Origin: Desertimonas sp963733085
GTDB taxonomy: Bacteria > Actinomycetota > Acidimicrobiia > Acidimicrobiales > Ilumatobacteraceae
Assembly: GCA_963733085.1 (NCBI GenBank)
Contig: CAVTBY010000013.1
Location: 1 to 64,000 of the forward strand
Reading direction: 5' to 3'
Length of the DNA: 64,000 bases
Each line of letters opens with the position of its first letter. The first letter of the stretch is position 1. The translations under genes and the position numbers were made by a program. Below are positions 18,542 through 27,702 of the stretch, one piece after another. The notes beneath the pieces are model-generated. The model was not told the DNA's origin and searched no databases. It worked only from the letters and a program-made list of their open reading frames with translations.

Positions 18542-19528
18542 CTAATCCAGATGTGCGGGGAGCCCGAACAGGGGAAACATCCGGGCCACGTCGAGAAAGA
18601 ACGTGAACTCGGCGATGCGGTCACCCTCCACGCGGAGTACCTGCAGAGACCACGGTGCACGTCCGCCTGCTGGGTCGGGCTTGTACTGGCCGAACGCAAC
18701 CGTGCCGTTCGCTTCGGTGGCGATCAGCCGAGAATCGCGGCATCCTGCTCCTGGGCCCTGCCACCATTCGAGGATCTCGTCGCGGCCGTGCAGCCACATC
18801 GCCCACGGAGGCATCGACTGCGTCGCGTCGGCGGCGATGAGCGATGTCAATGCGTCGATGTCGTAGCGCTCGAATGCATCGACGTACCTGGCGAGCAGTG
18901 CCCGCCTCGCCTCGTCGTCGAGCTCATCGGTCAGTTCGCCGGCGGCCTGGTGGTTGCCGATCGTGGCATGGGCCCGCTGCAGCGCGCTGTTGACACCGGC
19001 GACGGTGGTGTCGAGCAGCTCGGCAACCTCACTGGCTTGCCACTTCAGGACGTCGCGCAGGATCAGCACGGCGCGCTGTTGCGGCGGCAGATGCTGAAGG
19101 GCGGCAACGAAGGCGAGACGGATCGACTCGCGTTCTGCGACGGCTTCGGCCGGGTCGCTCGGGCGGGTTGACACGATGTTGCCTGGGGCCGGCTCGACGA
19201 ACGCGCTCTCCGGCAGCGGTGTCCCGATGAGTCCCTCGGCGGCTCGAGTCGCACCCGTCATCTCCATCGGGAGGGCCCGGCGTTGCCGGCCGCGCAAGGC
19301 GTCGAAGCACACGTTGCTGGCGATGCGGTACAACCACGTCCGGACCTCGGAGCGGCCTTCGAAGCGGTCGTACGAGCGCCAGGCCCGCGTCAGCGTCTCC
19401 TGCACGGCGTCCTCGGCGTCGAATGCGGAGCCGAGCATCCGGTAGCAGAATCCGGTCAGCTCGGCGCGTCGTGCCGGCGTCAGCACGTCGTCGATGGCCG
19501 GCCGCGACGTCGGCGGCGAGGTCCCCAT
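18542..19528 (-). CDS. ECF sigma factor of the SigG type with NTF2-like C-terminal domain
   Basis: The 328-residue protein has sigma region 2 (FCYRMLGSAFDAEDAVQETL, then WLYRIASNVCFDAL), region 4 (LPPQQRAVLILRDVLKWQAS, EVAELLDTTVAGVNSALQRA) and a long C-terminal SnoaL/NTF2-like domain (residues about 205-325, LLARYVDAFERYDIDALTSL). This plan is that of mycobacterial SigG and related ECF groups, in which the C-terminal domain, not an anti-sigma factor, is thought to control activity. No anti-sigma gene is adjacent, which fits. It starts at ATG 19528. Confidence 0.88.
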   Translation of the reverse strand: MGTSPPTSRPAIDDVLTPARRAELTGFCYRMLGSAFDAEDAVQETLTRAWRSYDRFEGRSEVRTWLYRIASNVCFDALRGRQRRALPMEMTGATRAAEGLIGTPLPESAFVEPAPGNIVSTRPSDPAEAVAERESIRLAFVAALQHLPPQQRAVLILRDVLKWQASEVAELLDTTVAGVNSALQRAHATIGNHQAAGELTDELDDEARRALLARYVDAFERYDIDALTSLIAADATQSMPPWAMWLHGRDEILEWWQGPGAGCRDSRLIATEANGTVAFGQYKPDPAGGRAPWSLQVLRVEGDRIAEFTFFLDVARMFPLFGLPAHLD

Positions 19529-19602
19529 CGCCTCGAAATCTACCGACCATCCGACGAGGCGGGGACGTGACTCTCAACACGCCCGGAGGCAGACTGAGTC
19601 CC

Positions 19603-20529
19603 GTGGGTGCGCACGATCACCACGACGTTGCGCACCACCAGCACGCCTCGGTCCGCGCCGCCGAACGGCACAAGGGCCCGCTGCTTGCCGCGTTCGTCCT
19701 GCTCGCCCTGTTCATGGTCGTCGAGATCGTGGCTGGGCTGGCGGCCAGCTCGCTCGCCCTGCTGTCCGACGCCGGCCACATGGTCACCGACGTGATCGGC
19801 GTGGGCATGGCCCTGGCGGCGATCCAGCTGGCCAGCCGCGGCACCGAGCGACGTCACCGCACGTTCGGCCTGTACCGCCTGGAGATCCTCGCCGCCCTGG
19901 CGAACGCCGTCCTGCTCGGCGCCGTCGCCTGCTACGTCGTCGTCGAGGCGATTCGGCGCTTCGGTGACGCGCCGGAGATCGACGACCGGACGATGTTGAT
20001 CGTCGCCGTGGCCGGTCTGTTCGCCAACGTCGTCGCCTTCGCATTGCTGCGTGCCGGGTCGAAGGAGTCATTGAACATCGAGGGCGCCTACCTCGAGGTC
20101 CTCTCGGACACGGTCGGGTCGGTCGCCGTGATCGCCGGCGCCGTTGTCATCTCGATCACGGGATGGTCGTGGGTCGATCCCGTCATCGCCATCGCCATCG
20201 GGGTGTGGATCCTGCCCCGGGCGTGGCGCCTTGCGGCAAGGGCACTGCGCATCGTCATGCAATCGGCGCCGCCGGGACTCGATCTCGACGCCGTGGCAGG
20301 CGAGCTGTCGGCAATCCACGGGGTCGTCGACGTCCACGACCTCCACGTCTGGACGCTGACCTCAGACATGGAAGTGGCGTCAGCGCATCTTCGGGTTGCC
20401 GACGGCAGCGACTCGCACGGTGTGCTCGACGAGGCGCGAGAGCTCCTCCGGACCCGCTACCAGATCGGCCACGCGACGTTGCAGATCGAACCGCTCGACC
20501 ACACTGGTTGTTCCGAGGTCGCTTGGTGA
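19603..20529 (+). CDS. Cation diffusion facilitator family metal exporter
   Basis: About 308 residues with a His-rich N-terminus (AHDHHDVAHHQH) and six membrane helices. Helix II has the metal-binding HxxxD (SDAGHMVTDV) and helix V the matching site (EVLSDTVGS), as in CzcD/ZitB Zn-Cd-Co exporters. The C-terminal cytoplasmic domain follows (GVVDVHDLHVWTLTSDMEVA). GTG 19603 is chosen because it gives the usual GAHDHH start; GTG 19567 in the same frame is an alternative. The gene is divergent from the sigma factor and may share its promoter region. Confidence 0.88.
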   Translation: MGAHDHHDVAHHQHASVRAAERHKGPLLAAFVLLALFMVVEIVAGLAASSLALLSDAGHMVTDVIGVGMALAAIQLASRGTERRHRTFGLYRLEILAALANAVLLGAVACYVVVEAIRRFGDAPEIDDRTMLIVAVAGLFANVVAFALLRAGSKESLNIEGAYLEVLSDTVGSVAVIAGAVVISITGWSWVDPVIAIAIGVWILPRAWRLAARALRIVMQSAPPGLDLDAVAGELSAIHGVVDVHDLHVWTLTSDMEVASAHLRVADGSDSHGVLDEARELLRTRYQIGHATLQIEPLDHTGCSEVAW

Positions 20530-20557
20530 TGCTGAGCTAGCTGAGAACGCGACGTCG

Positions 20558-20983
20558 TTACGGCGACCAGGTGCCGCCCTGGACCGGGGCCTGGGGAACC
20601 TGCTGGTCCCGGCCGGTGGCCTTGCGGAAGAAGATCAACGGCAGGATGAGGGCGGCGAGCAGGCCTCCCAGCCACACGATGACCGTCGCCGCGATCCACG
20701 TCGAGGCTCCGGAGATGCTGACGCCGTCGAAGAGGAGATCGGTCACGAGCAGGCCGATGAACGACGTCACCAGGGCGATGCCGCCGCGCAGGGCCGGCAC
20801 GCTCTTGAGCGCAATCTTCGTCACCAGCGGGCCGGCGATCACTTCGACGAGCGTGAAGAGCGCCACGGCGAAGATGTACGCCTCCCATTGGATGCTGAAG
20901 TCGTCGAAGAGGAGGTCGGCGACAAGCAGACCGACAAAGTTCGCTCCAAGGTGGAAGAAGATGGAGATCAACAGCCGGATCAT
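20558..20983 (-). CDS. Small four-helix membrane protein, holin-like
   Basis: A 141-residue protein with four hydrophobic helices in two similar halves: IRLLISIFFHLGANFVGLLV ADLLFDDF and later FIGLLVTDLLFDGV. The internal repeat of G-L-L-V-x-D-L-L-F-D is clear. It resembles the actinobacterial phage-holin/4TM superfamily proteins, which are not necessarily phage-derived. The tail QQVPQAPVQGGTWSP is Pro/Gly-rich and probably cytosolic. The start is ATG 20983. Confidence 0.6.
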   Translation of the reverse strand: MIRLLISIFFHLGANFVGLLVADLLFDDFSIQWEAYIFAVALFTLVEVIAGPLVTKIALKSVPALRGGIALVTSFIGLLVTDLLFDGVSISGASTWIAATVIVWLGGLLAALILPLIFFRKATGRDQQVPQAPVQGGTWSP

Positions 20984-21119
20984 CGGACGCTCCGGCCCAA
21001 GCGGTTCAGGCTCATGAGCGAACAGTAGACCCGCACGATGTGGTGAGCGTGCGATGGTCGCAGGTAGACCCTGACACCCTCCTGTCACCATCGAGGCACG
21101 TGTGTGGTGTGCCAGCGGT

Positions 21120-21147
21120 TTGAGGAGCGATTGGCCGCCGGTACCCT
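21120..21147 (+). promoter_or_regulatory. Likely promoter of tRNA-Ala
   Basis: TTGAGG at 21120-21125 and TACCCT at 21142-21147 are separated by 16 bases. The second hexamer ends 10 bases before the tRNA. Both resemble sigma-70 type -35 and -10 elements. Confidence 0.45.
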
Positions 21148-21157
21148 GCCCATGCAC

Positions 21158-21230
21158 GGGGCTGTAGCTCAATTGGTAGAGCGCCACGATGGCATCGTGG
21201 AGGTCGCGCGTTCGATTCGCGTCAGCTCCA
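21158..21230 (+). tRNA. tRNA-Ala, anticodon GGC
   Basis: A complete cloverleaf can be folded: acceptor arm GGGGCTG with CAGCTCC (21223-21229), D arm, anticodon stem CCACG/CGTGG with loop ATGGCAT giving anticodon GGC (reads GCC and GCU alanine codons), and T arm with TTCGATT. The discriminator is A. The 3' CCA is not encoded, since the next bases are CCCC. Confidence 0.93.
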
Positions 21231-21262
21231 CCCCAGCCATCGACACGTTTTCCGGGCGCTCG

Positions 21263-21314
21263 GATTCTGAGGTCACGATCCGGACATTTCTGACCGGTTT
21301 TGGGCCTCAGAATC
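21263..21314 (+). terminator. Inverted repeat downstream of tRNA-Ala
   Basis: GATTCTGAGG (21263-21272) pairs perfectly with CCTCAGAATC (21305-21314) around a 32-base loop, 33 bases after the tRNA. It probably ends tRNA transcription. A shorter ACCGC-AAA-GCGGT hairpin follows near 21343. Confidence 0.45.
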
Positions 21315-21390
21315 AGCGCTGTAGCTGACTCCAGGATTCCGATACCGCAAAGCGGTCCCCGAAACACCCCATCGGTTGACCGTTGTGCCG

Positions 21391-22350
21391 TCAGGATCGG
21401 CGCCGGCGGATCTCGGCGGTGATCGCCGGGACCACCTCGTGGAGGTCGCCGATCACGGCGTAGTCGGCTTTGGTGACGAGGTTGGCGCCGGGGTCCGTGT
21501 TGATCGCCAGGATCCGCTTCGACGACATCGCTCCCACCCAGTGCTGGATTGCCCCCGAGATGCCGCAGGCGATGTAGATCTCCGGGGCGATCCGGGTGCC
21601 GGTTTGGCCGACCTGGTCGGTGTGGTTGCGCCAGCCGTTGTTCGTCACCACCCGCGAGCAGCCGACGACGCCACCGAGCAGGGCGGCGAGCTCCTCTAGG
21701 TCGCTGAAGCCCTCGGCGGAGCCGACTCCCCGGCCGCCCCCGACTACGACGGGCGCAGTGGCCAGGGTGACGCCGGCGGGTCGCTCGACCCGTTCGATCA
21801 CCGCACAACGAGCGACTGCCGGGTCGAGCACGGCGTTGAACGGGCGCGGCGTGGCGGCCTCCGAAGAGTCAGCCGGAACCGCGGCGACGGCATGGAGGGC
21901 GACGGTCAGCAGTCGTACGCCCGCGTCGAGCTCTGCGGTCTCGATCAGCGACCCGCCCCAGCGCATTCGGCGAACGCGCAGCGGGTCGGTCGACTCGACG
22001 TCGAGGCAGTTGGCGGCCATCGGCACGTCGAGCACGGCGGCAGCGTGAGCGAGAACCTCGTTGCCAACGTCAGTCCCGGTCGCCACGGTGTAGTCCGGCG
22101 TCACGAAGCGGACCGCCCCGGCGACCACGTCTCCCCACGCCTCAGGGTTGTAGTCGTCGAGCAGCTCGTGATGCGCCTGGTGGACCTCGGTGGCGCCGTA
22201 AACGCCGAGCTCGGGGGCCAGGACGTCGGCGCCCCCACCGATGGTCAAGGCAACGACGTCGCCGAGCGATCGGGCGAACGTCAGCGCTTCGAACGTCGCC
22301 GGCGAGACCTCACCTCGATCGTGTTCGACAAGCACCAGCACTCGTTTCAT
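21391..22350 (-). CDS. etfA: Electron transfer flavoprotein, alpha subunit
   Basis: A 319-residue EtfA. The N-terminal half is the variable ETF domain. The C-terminal half carries the FAD-binding signature: VVVGGGRGVGSAEGF, GCSRVVTNNGW, DQVGQTGTRIAPEIYIACGI, SGAIQHWVGAM and AINTDPGAN. It accepts electrons from a flavin dehydrogenase and passes them towards the quinone pool through ETF-quinone oxidoreductase. It overlaps etfB by four bases and lies downstream of the dimethylglycine/sarcosine-dehydrogenase-like gene, which is its likely donor. Confidence 0.93.
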   Translation of the reverse strand: MKRVLVLVEHDRGEVSPATFEALTFARSLGDVVALTIGGGADVLAPELGVYGATEVHQAHHELLDDYNPEAWGDVVAGAVRFVTPDYTVATGTDVGNEVLAHAAAVLDVPMAANCLDVESTDPLRVRRMRWGGSLIETAELDAGVRLLTVALHAVAAVPADSSEAATPRPFNAVLDPAVARCAVIERVERPAGVTLATAPVVVGGGRGVGSAEGFSDLEELAALLGGVVGCSRVVTNNGWRNHTDQVGQTGTRIAPEIYIACGISGAIQHWVGAMSSKRILAINTDPGANLVTKADYAVIGDLHEVVPAITAEIRRRRS

Positions 22351-23111
22351 AGGACGCCGATCTGCTCGAGAAGATCGACGACCGCCGGGGCGGCGCCGGC
22401 ACCCTGCCCGAGGACGACCGTGTGGCTGGCCTGCTCCGCTGGAGGCTGCAACGAAACCAGACGGTGGCCGCCAGGCGCGGCGACCGGCTCGATCGTCCTG
22501 ACGGCGACCTTCTTCGACGCCAGGCGGCCCTTCATCGTGGGGTACCGCGGCAGGTTGATGCCCTCCTTGACACCGACGACAGCGGGGAGGGGCAATGCGA
22601 AGACCAGCCGACCTGCGTCGGTCTCCCGTTCGACTCGCACAACGGCATCTGCCACCGACAGGGCCTTGGCGCCGTTGACAACCGGCCGGCTCAGGGCCCG
22701 GGCCACGCGGATGCCGACCTGGTACCCGCCGGAGTCCGCGGACTCGTTGCCGAACAGCACGAGGTCGAATGGCTCTCCGGTGGTCTCCAGGTCGCCAACC
22801 GCAGCGGCGATCGCCTGCGCCGTGCGCTGCGGGTCCCAATCCGACCCGTCGGTCGCCACCAGCACGGCGTCGTCGACTCCGACGCTGACGGCGTATCGCA
22901 GCTGTTCCTCGGCTTCAGGCGGTCCGACCGTCAGCACGGTCGATCGACCGCCATGCTGCTCGACGAGTTGGACTGCCGCCTCGACCGCGCACTCCTCGTG
23001 CGGACTCGTCGTGAAGCCGAGGAACGCCGTGTCGACTGCGAGCCCGTCGGCAGTGACGTTGATGCGCGTGCCCGGCGCCGGCACGCGTTTCACACAGACG
23101 AGAACTCGCAC
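22347..23111 (-). CDS. etfB: Electron transfer flavoprotein, beta subunit
   Basis: A 254-residue EtfB beginning MRVLVCVKRVPAPGTRINVT, with the ETF beta signature VKEGINLPRYPTMKGRLASK near residues 182-201 and the Ser/Gly nucleotide-binding block LFGNESADSGGYQVGIRVA. It forms a heterodimer with EtfA, encoded by the overlapping next gene. Three bases separate it from the FAD/GcvT gene upstream, so all three are one transcription unit. Gene order B then A, beside a demethylating dehydrogenase, parallels dimethylglycine catabolic operons of other bacteria. Confidence 0.93.
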   Translation of the reverse strand: MRVLVCVKRVPAPGTRINVTADGLAVDTAFLGFTTSPHEECAVEAAVQLVEQHGGRSTVLTVGPPEAEEQLRYAVSVGVDDAVLVATDGSDWDPQRTAQAIAAAVGDLETTGEPFDLVLFGNESADSGGYQVGIRVARALSRPVVNGAKALSVADAVVRVERETDAGRLVFALPLPAVVGVKEGINLPRYPTMKGRLASKKVAVRTIEPVAAPGGHRLVSLQPPAEQASHTVVLGQGAGAAPAVVDLLEQIGVL

Positions 23112-23114
23112 GAA

Positions 23115-25691
23115 CTAACTCTTCATGCGGGTGTCGTCGGGGTCGAACAGCGGCCTGCTGCCGACCCGCGACACGGCGACCGGGAACAGCTCGTTCATGT
23201 ACATCACGCGCAGCTCGGTCCCCTCGACGGCCCAACGCGGCGGCAGGTACGCCATCAACAGATAGGCATCGAGCGACGGTGCGGCGCCGGCAGTCGTCAC
23301 GCGCGAGACCCTGCCCTTGGCGTCGACGATGCGCTCGCCGTCGATCGTCAGGATCGGCTCGTTGCCACCGACCGGGTACCGGGGGATGCCGGACGCCGAG
23401 GTGTGGTCGAGCATCGTCAGCGTGCACAGCGTCGCCGCCGGCCCATCGGTCTCCGCCCTGGCGCGGGCGGTGAGGTAGGCGTCCTTGCCGATGAAGTCCG
23501 CCGACTTCACCTTCGGGCGGGCGAGGCCGGCCTCGACGGGGTCGTACTCGCTCTCCAGCTCGGCGCCCATCAACCGATAACCCTTCTCGATCCGCCCTGT
23601 CACGGCGTACACACCGATGCCGACGGGAACGATGCCGAACTCCTCGCCGGCCGCGGCGATCGTGTCCCACAGGCGCACGCCGTGCTCCATGCTCGTGTAG
23701 ATCTCCCATCCGTTCTCGCCGACGTAGGAGATGCGGAACAGCGTGCAGGGAATGCCGTCGACGAGCAGATCGCGGACCGAGCCGTACGGGAATGCAGTCT
23801 GGGAAACGTCGACAACTCCGGATCCGCGACGGTCGGGCGTCGCCACGTTGGCCAGCACCGCGGCAGCATTCGGACCCCACAGTCCAAGCGTGCACAGCGA
23901 CTGCGAACGGTCGGTGAACGACACGGAGCCGTCCGTCGGCAGGTACTTGCGGAACCAATACTGATCGCGGCCGCCGTCGAACGCTCCCGTGATGATCCGG
24001 AAGTGCTCCGCACCGAGACGCTGGATCGTCAGGTCGCCGCGGAAGCCACCCGCCGGGGTCAGCAACGGGGTGTAGACCGATTTGCCGACGGCGACGTCGA
24101 CGTTGTTGACGACGATGTACTGCAACGCATCAACGGCACCGGAGCCCTCGATGTCGAACTCATTGAAGGCGGTGAGGTCGACCATCCCGACGCTGTCCCG
24201 CATCGCGAGGTGCTCGGCGTTGGTGATCGGCGACCACCATCGCGCGTCCCACTCGTGCGGGCGCGGCGCGTTGGCCGCGGGGAAGCGCTCGAACAAGTCG
24301 GCGTTGCTCTCGTACCACTGCGGGCGCTCCCACCCTCGCGCGTCGAAGAACACCGCCCCGAGGGCCTCTTCGCGGGGGTAGAACGGGCTGCGCCGCATCC
24401 CCCGCTCGCTCCCCCACTGCTCGCGCGGGTGGACGATGCCGTAGGTCTTGTTGTAGTGCTCGGCGCAGCGGGCGAGGATGTGGTGCTGGGTGCGCTCGTG
24501 CGGGTAGAAGCGGCTGATGTCGCTGCTGTGCGGGTCGCAGAGGTGCGGATACCCGTAGGTCATCCACTCGGCGACGAGCTGGGCAATGCCGGGACCCTCT
24601 TTGATCCACACCGCCGCCGCGCTCCAGAGATTGGCGACCTCGACGGTCTCGCCGAGCACGGGCATCGCGTCGGGCGTCAGCGACAGCAGCCCGTTGATGG
24701 CATAGCGGATCTCGGCGGTCTCGAGGATCTCGCCCATCAGTTCGAGGGCGCCTTCTAGCTGGGGATCGAAGTCGTCGGCAGTGAACGGAAGCTCGGTCGG
24801 GCTGAGCGCCGATTCCTCGTTCGAAGGGATGTCGTCAGGGTGGTGGAAGATCGGCCGGTGGGCATACGAGCCGACCTCCATCGACCCGGCGGACTGCCGC
24901 TCGTAGCAGAACGTGTCCATGTCGCGGACGATCGGGTAGGCGACTTCTTTGCCGCTCGCCTGGAGCACGTCGATCGGACCGACGTCGGCCATCTGGTGAA
25001 CTGCCGGCGTGAGCGGGATCGTCGCCCCGGCCATCGCCGCGATGCGCGGGCTCCACACCCCACAGGCGATCGCTACGTGCTCGCACTCGATGCGCCCCTT
25101 GTCAGTGACGACGGCGCGCACCATCGACCGGCCAGCTGCCGGCTCCACCTCGATTTCGAGGACCTCGGTCGTGGCGAACACCTGCAGGGCGCCTTTGGCG
25201 ACCGCCTCCTCGCGCATCAGCGTCCCACTGCCGAGCGAGTCGACCACCGACACACTCGGGCTGTAGAAGCCGCCGAGGATCACGCTGGCGTCGACGAAGG
25301 GGACGAGGTCTTTGACCTCGGCGGGCGCCAACAGTCGAGCATCGATTCCCCACGCCATCGCCGAAGTCATCCGCCGGTTGAACTCTTCCATCCGTTCGGC
25401 GGTGCGGGCAACCTCAATCCCCCCGCACGTCGAGTTCATGTCCATCGCCACGTACTGGCGCTGGCTCTCCAACGTCAGCAGTGCCATCTCCTTGTTGTGA
25501 TCGGTGGGGAAGATGAAGTTGGACGCGTGGCCGGTCGATCCACCGGGGTTGGGCAAGGGTCCCTTGTCGACCTGCACGAGGTCGGTCCAGCCGAGCCGGG
25601 CGAGATGGCCGACGAGGCAGTTGCCGACGATCCCGGCGCCGATGACGACGCATTTCGCCTGTACCGGCAACGCCGGCCGCTCATCTGCCAC
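23115..25691 (-). CDS. Dimethylglycine/sarcosine dehydrogenase-like FAD and GcvT protein
   Basis: An 858-residue two-domain enzyme. Residues 10-430 are a DAO-type flavoprotein (dinucleotide loop VIGAGIVGNCLVGHL, GGSTGHASNFIF), with the conserved LLSLTPDAMPVLGE block. Residues 460-858 are a GcvT aminomethyltransferase domain (YTPLLTPAGGFRGDLTIQRL, GENGWEIYTSMEHG). Such enzymes oxidise N-methyl groups of dimethylglycine or sarcosine and transfer the formaldehyde-level carbon to tetrahydrofolate. Electrons would go to the adjacent EtfAB. N-methyl amino acid specificity is inferred from the betaine genes around it. Confidence 0.85.
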   Translation of the reverse strand: MADERPALPVQAKCVVIGAGIVGNCLVGHLARLGWTDLVQVDKGPLPNPGGSTGHASNFIFPTDHNKEMALLTLESQRQYVAMDMNSTCGGIEVARTAERMEEFNRRMTSAMAWGIDARLLAPAEVKDLVPFVDASVILGGFYSPSVSVVDSLGSGTLMREEAVAKGALQVFATTEVLEIEVEPAAGRSMVRAVVTDKGRIECEHVAIACGVWSPRIAAMAGATIPLTPAVHQMADVGPIDVLQASGKEVAYPIVRDMDTFCYERQSAGSMEVGSYAHRPIFHHPDDIPSNEESALSPTELPFTADDFDPQLEGALELMGEILETAEIRYAINGLLSLTPDAMPVLGETVEVANLWSAAAVWIKEGPGIAQLVAEWMTYGYPHLCDPHSSDISRFYPHERTQHHILARCAEHYNKTYGIVHPREQWGSERGMRRSPFYPREEALGAVFFDARGWERPQWYESNADLFERFPAANAPRPHEWDARWWSPITNAEHLAMRDSVGMVDLTAFNEFDIEGSGAVDALQYIVVNNVDVAVGKSVYTPLLTPAGGFRGDLTIQRLGAEHFRIITGAFDGGRDQYWFRKYLPTDGSVSFTDRSQSLCTLGLWGPNAAAVLANVATPDRRGSGVVDVSQTAFPYGSVRDLLVDGIPCTLFRISYVGENGWEIYTSMEHGVRLWDTIAAAGEEFGIVPVGIGVYAVTGRIEKGYRLMGAELESEYDPVEAGLARPKVKSADFIGKDAYLTARARAETDGPAATLCTLTMLDHTSASGIPRYPVGGNEPILTIDGERIVDAKGRVSRVTTAGAAPSLDAYLLMAYLPPRWAVEGTELRVMYMNELFPVAVSRVGSRPLFDPDDTRMKS

Positions 25692-25770
25692 TGCTCACTC
25701 CTTGCCGACGTCGACTCGATGCTGTCACGTGACGTTCGAATTGTTCGAACCTGACGTGACAACCTCGGGA

Positions 25771-27702
25771 TCAGTGCGTCGGCGGCGGGGGTTGGAGGCG
25801 CTCGGCGAGACCCTGGGTGAGGCGATCGAGGACCATCGCCATCAGGGTGAGGGCGAGGGCGACCTCGACGCCGCGGCCGATCTCGACACGGGTGAACGTG
25901 TCAACGATGAGATAGCCGAGCGCTCCGCCGCCGGTCAGCCCGGCGATGATCACCATCGCCACGACCATCAGGATCACCTGGTTTACGGCGAGCATGATGG
26001 CCGGCAGGGCGAGGGGGATGCGCACCCCCCAGAGCAGCTGACGACCAGATGCCCCGAATGTCGTCGCCGCCTCGACCGTTGACTCCGGCACGGAGTGCAC
26101 ACCCAACGCGGTGACCCGGATGCCGGGCGGGACTGCGTAGATCACCGAGGCGATGATCCCCCCGGGGACGATGCCGACATCGAAGATCGTCACGAACGGG
26201 ATCGCGTAGACGAGGGGCGGGACCGTCTGGAAACCGTCCAGCACCGGCCCGATCGCCGCGCCGAACCGCGGCCGAAGGCCGGCGAGCACACCGATCGGCA
26301 CGGCGATGACCATCGCCAGCGTCACCGCCATGCACACCATGACGAGGGTGACCAGGGCAGCTTCCCAGAGGCCGACGAGGCCGATCGCCGTGACGGCGAG
26401 GCCGCAGAACAGAGCCAGCCGCCAACCCCGAATGGCATAACCGGCCAGCGTCGCTCCGATGATCAGCACGGGCCAGGCGACGGACTCATTCAGCCATGAC
26501 GAGACGCGAACGTGGACGTCGCGCACAAGGAATTCGTTGATCCACTTCGTCTGATCCCGCCAGTTGTCACGCACCCACGCGACTGCGTCATTCAGCGAAT
26601 CTGCCCACGTGACACCCCAGTCGGCCGGGAACTCCGTCCACCCCGCCTGCCGGCCGACGACGATGGCGATGGTGACGGCGAGGGCACCGAGCGACCACTC
26701 CACTCGATGCTGGTCGTGTCGCCCGGCGCGCTTCTGGGTGCCCTGGATGAACGAGCGGCTGACCCGGTCGAGCATCACGGCGACCGCGACGATCGCGACG
26801 CCGACGACGAGGCCGCGCCCGGGTGATCGCAGGCGGAGCGTCTCCAGTGCTTCCTGACCCAGGCCGCCGGCGCCGACGAGGGCGGCGATGACGATGATGC
26901 CCAGTGCCATGTTGATCGTCTGGTTGACGCCGGTCATGATCGACGGAACCGCCTGGGGCAGCTGCACCTTGAACAGCAACTGACGCCGCGTCGACCCGAA
27001 CACGTGCCCCGCTTCGACCGTCTCGAAGGGCACTTGGCGGATCCCCAATGCGGTCAGGCGGACCACGGGCGCCATCGCGTACACAACGGTGGCGACGGCG
27101 GCGGGCACGGGTCCGATACCGAAGAACAGCACAGCCGGCACGAGGAACGCGGTCGATGGCACGGTCTGCATGGCGTCGAGCACCGGACGCAGGAAGGCGT
27201 AGAAGCGACGGTTGAGGCCCGCCGCGACGCCCAGCGGCACACCGATCAGCACGCAGATGGCCACGGTGACGAGCATCAAGGCGAGCGTTTCCATCGTCGG
27301 CTGCCATAGCCCGAACATGCCCGGCAGGGCGATTGCCGCCGCGGCCAGGATCGCTGTCACCCAATGGCCGGTGCGGCCAATCACCACCAGCACGGCAAGG
27401 GGTAGGGCGAACCACGGCAGCGTCTGGAGTTGCTCGGCGAACGTCTCCAGTGCCCAGTCGACGACGTCGCTGATCGGCTGGAAGAAGTACACGAAGACCG
27501 GGTGTGTGCGCTGGTTGTCGCGGACCCAAGCGTGAAAGTCGTCGATCGGGTCAGCGAGATTGATGTTCCAATTGTCCGGAAAGCCGCCGACCTCGCGCAG
27601 AGCGATGGCGACGGCGACGAACGCAGTGACACCCATCGCCGGGAGCCAGCGACTGAGATCGCGTCGCCGCGGGATCGACGGGCTGACAGCGGTTGTCGTC
27701 AC
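25771..27702 (-). CDS. Glycine betaine ABC transporter permease, two permease domains fused
   Basis: A 643-residue membrane protein made of two ProW/OpuAB-like halves. Each half has its own ABC permease EAA loop region: the first IRQVPFETVEAGHVFGSTRR followed by LLFKVQLPQAVPS (about 215-250), the second VHSVPESTVEAATTFGASGR followed by LLWGVRIPLALPA (about 520-560). The halves share the pattern LxGFQT/MQTVP. Usual ProW proteins have one such domain and dimerise, so this chain would form the whole pore. It overlaps the ATPase gene by four bases. The likely substrate is betaine or choline. Confidence 0.88.
   Translation of the reverse strand: MTTTAVSPSIPRRRDLSRWLPAMGVTAFVAVAIALREVGGFPDNWNINLADPIDDFHAWVRDNQRTHPVFVYFFQPISDVVDWALETFAEQLQTLPWFALPLAVLVVIGRTGHWVTAILAAAAIALPGMFGLWQPTMETLALMLVTVAICVLIGVPLGVAAGLNRRFYAFLRPVLDAMQTVPSTAFLVPAVLFFGIGPVPAAVATVVYAMAPVVRLTALGIRQVPFETVEAGHVFGSTRRQLLFKVQLPQAVPSIMTGVNQTINMALGIIVIAALVGAGGLGQEALETLRLRSPGRGLVVGVAIVAVAVMLDRVSRSFIQGTQKRAGRHDQHRVEWSLGALAVTIAIVVGRQAGWTEFPADWGVTWADSLNDAVAWVRDNWRDQTKWINEFLVRDVHVRVSSWLNESVAWPVLIIGATLAGYAIRGWRLALFCGLAVTAIGLVGLWEAALVTLVMVCMAVTLAMVIAVPIGVLAGLRPRFGAAIGPVLDGFQTVPPLVYAIPFVTIFDVGIVPGGIIASVIYAVPPGIRVTALGVHSVPESTVEAATTFGASGRQLLWGVRIPLALPAIMLAVNQVILMVVAMVIIAGLTGGGALGYLIVDTFTRVEIGRGVEVALALTLMAMVLDRLTQGLAERLQPPPPTH

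Noticed and set aside
20558..20983. Prophage remnant because of the holin-like protein
   Set aside because: No other phage gene is near, and such four-helix proteins are common chromosomal genes in actinobacteria.
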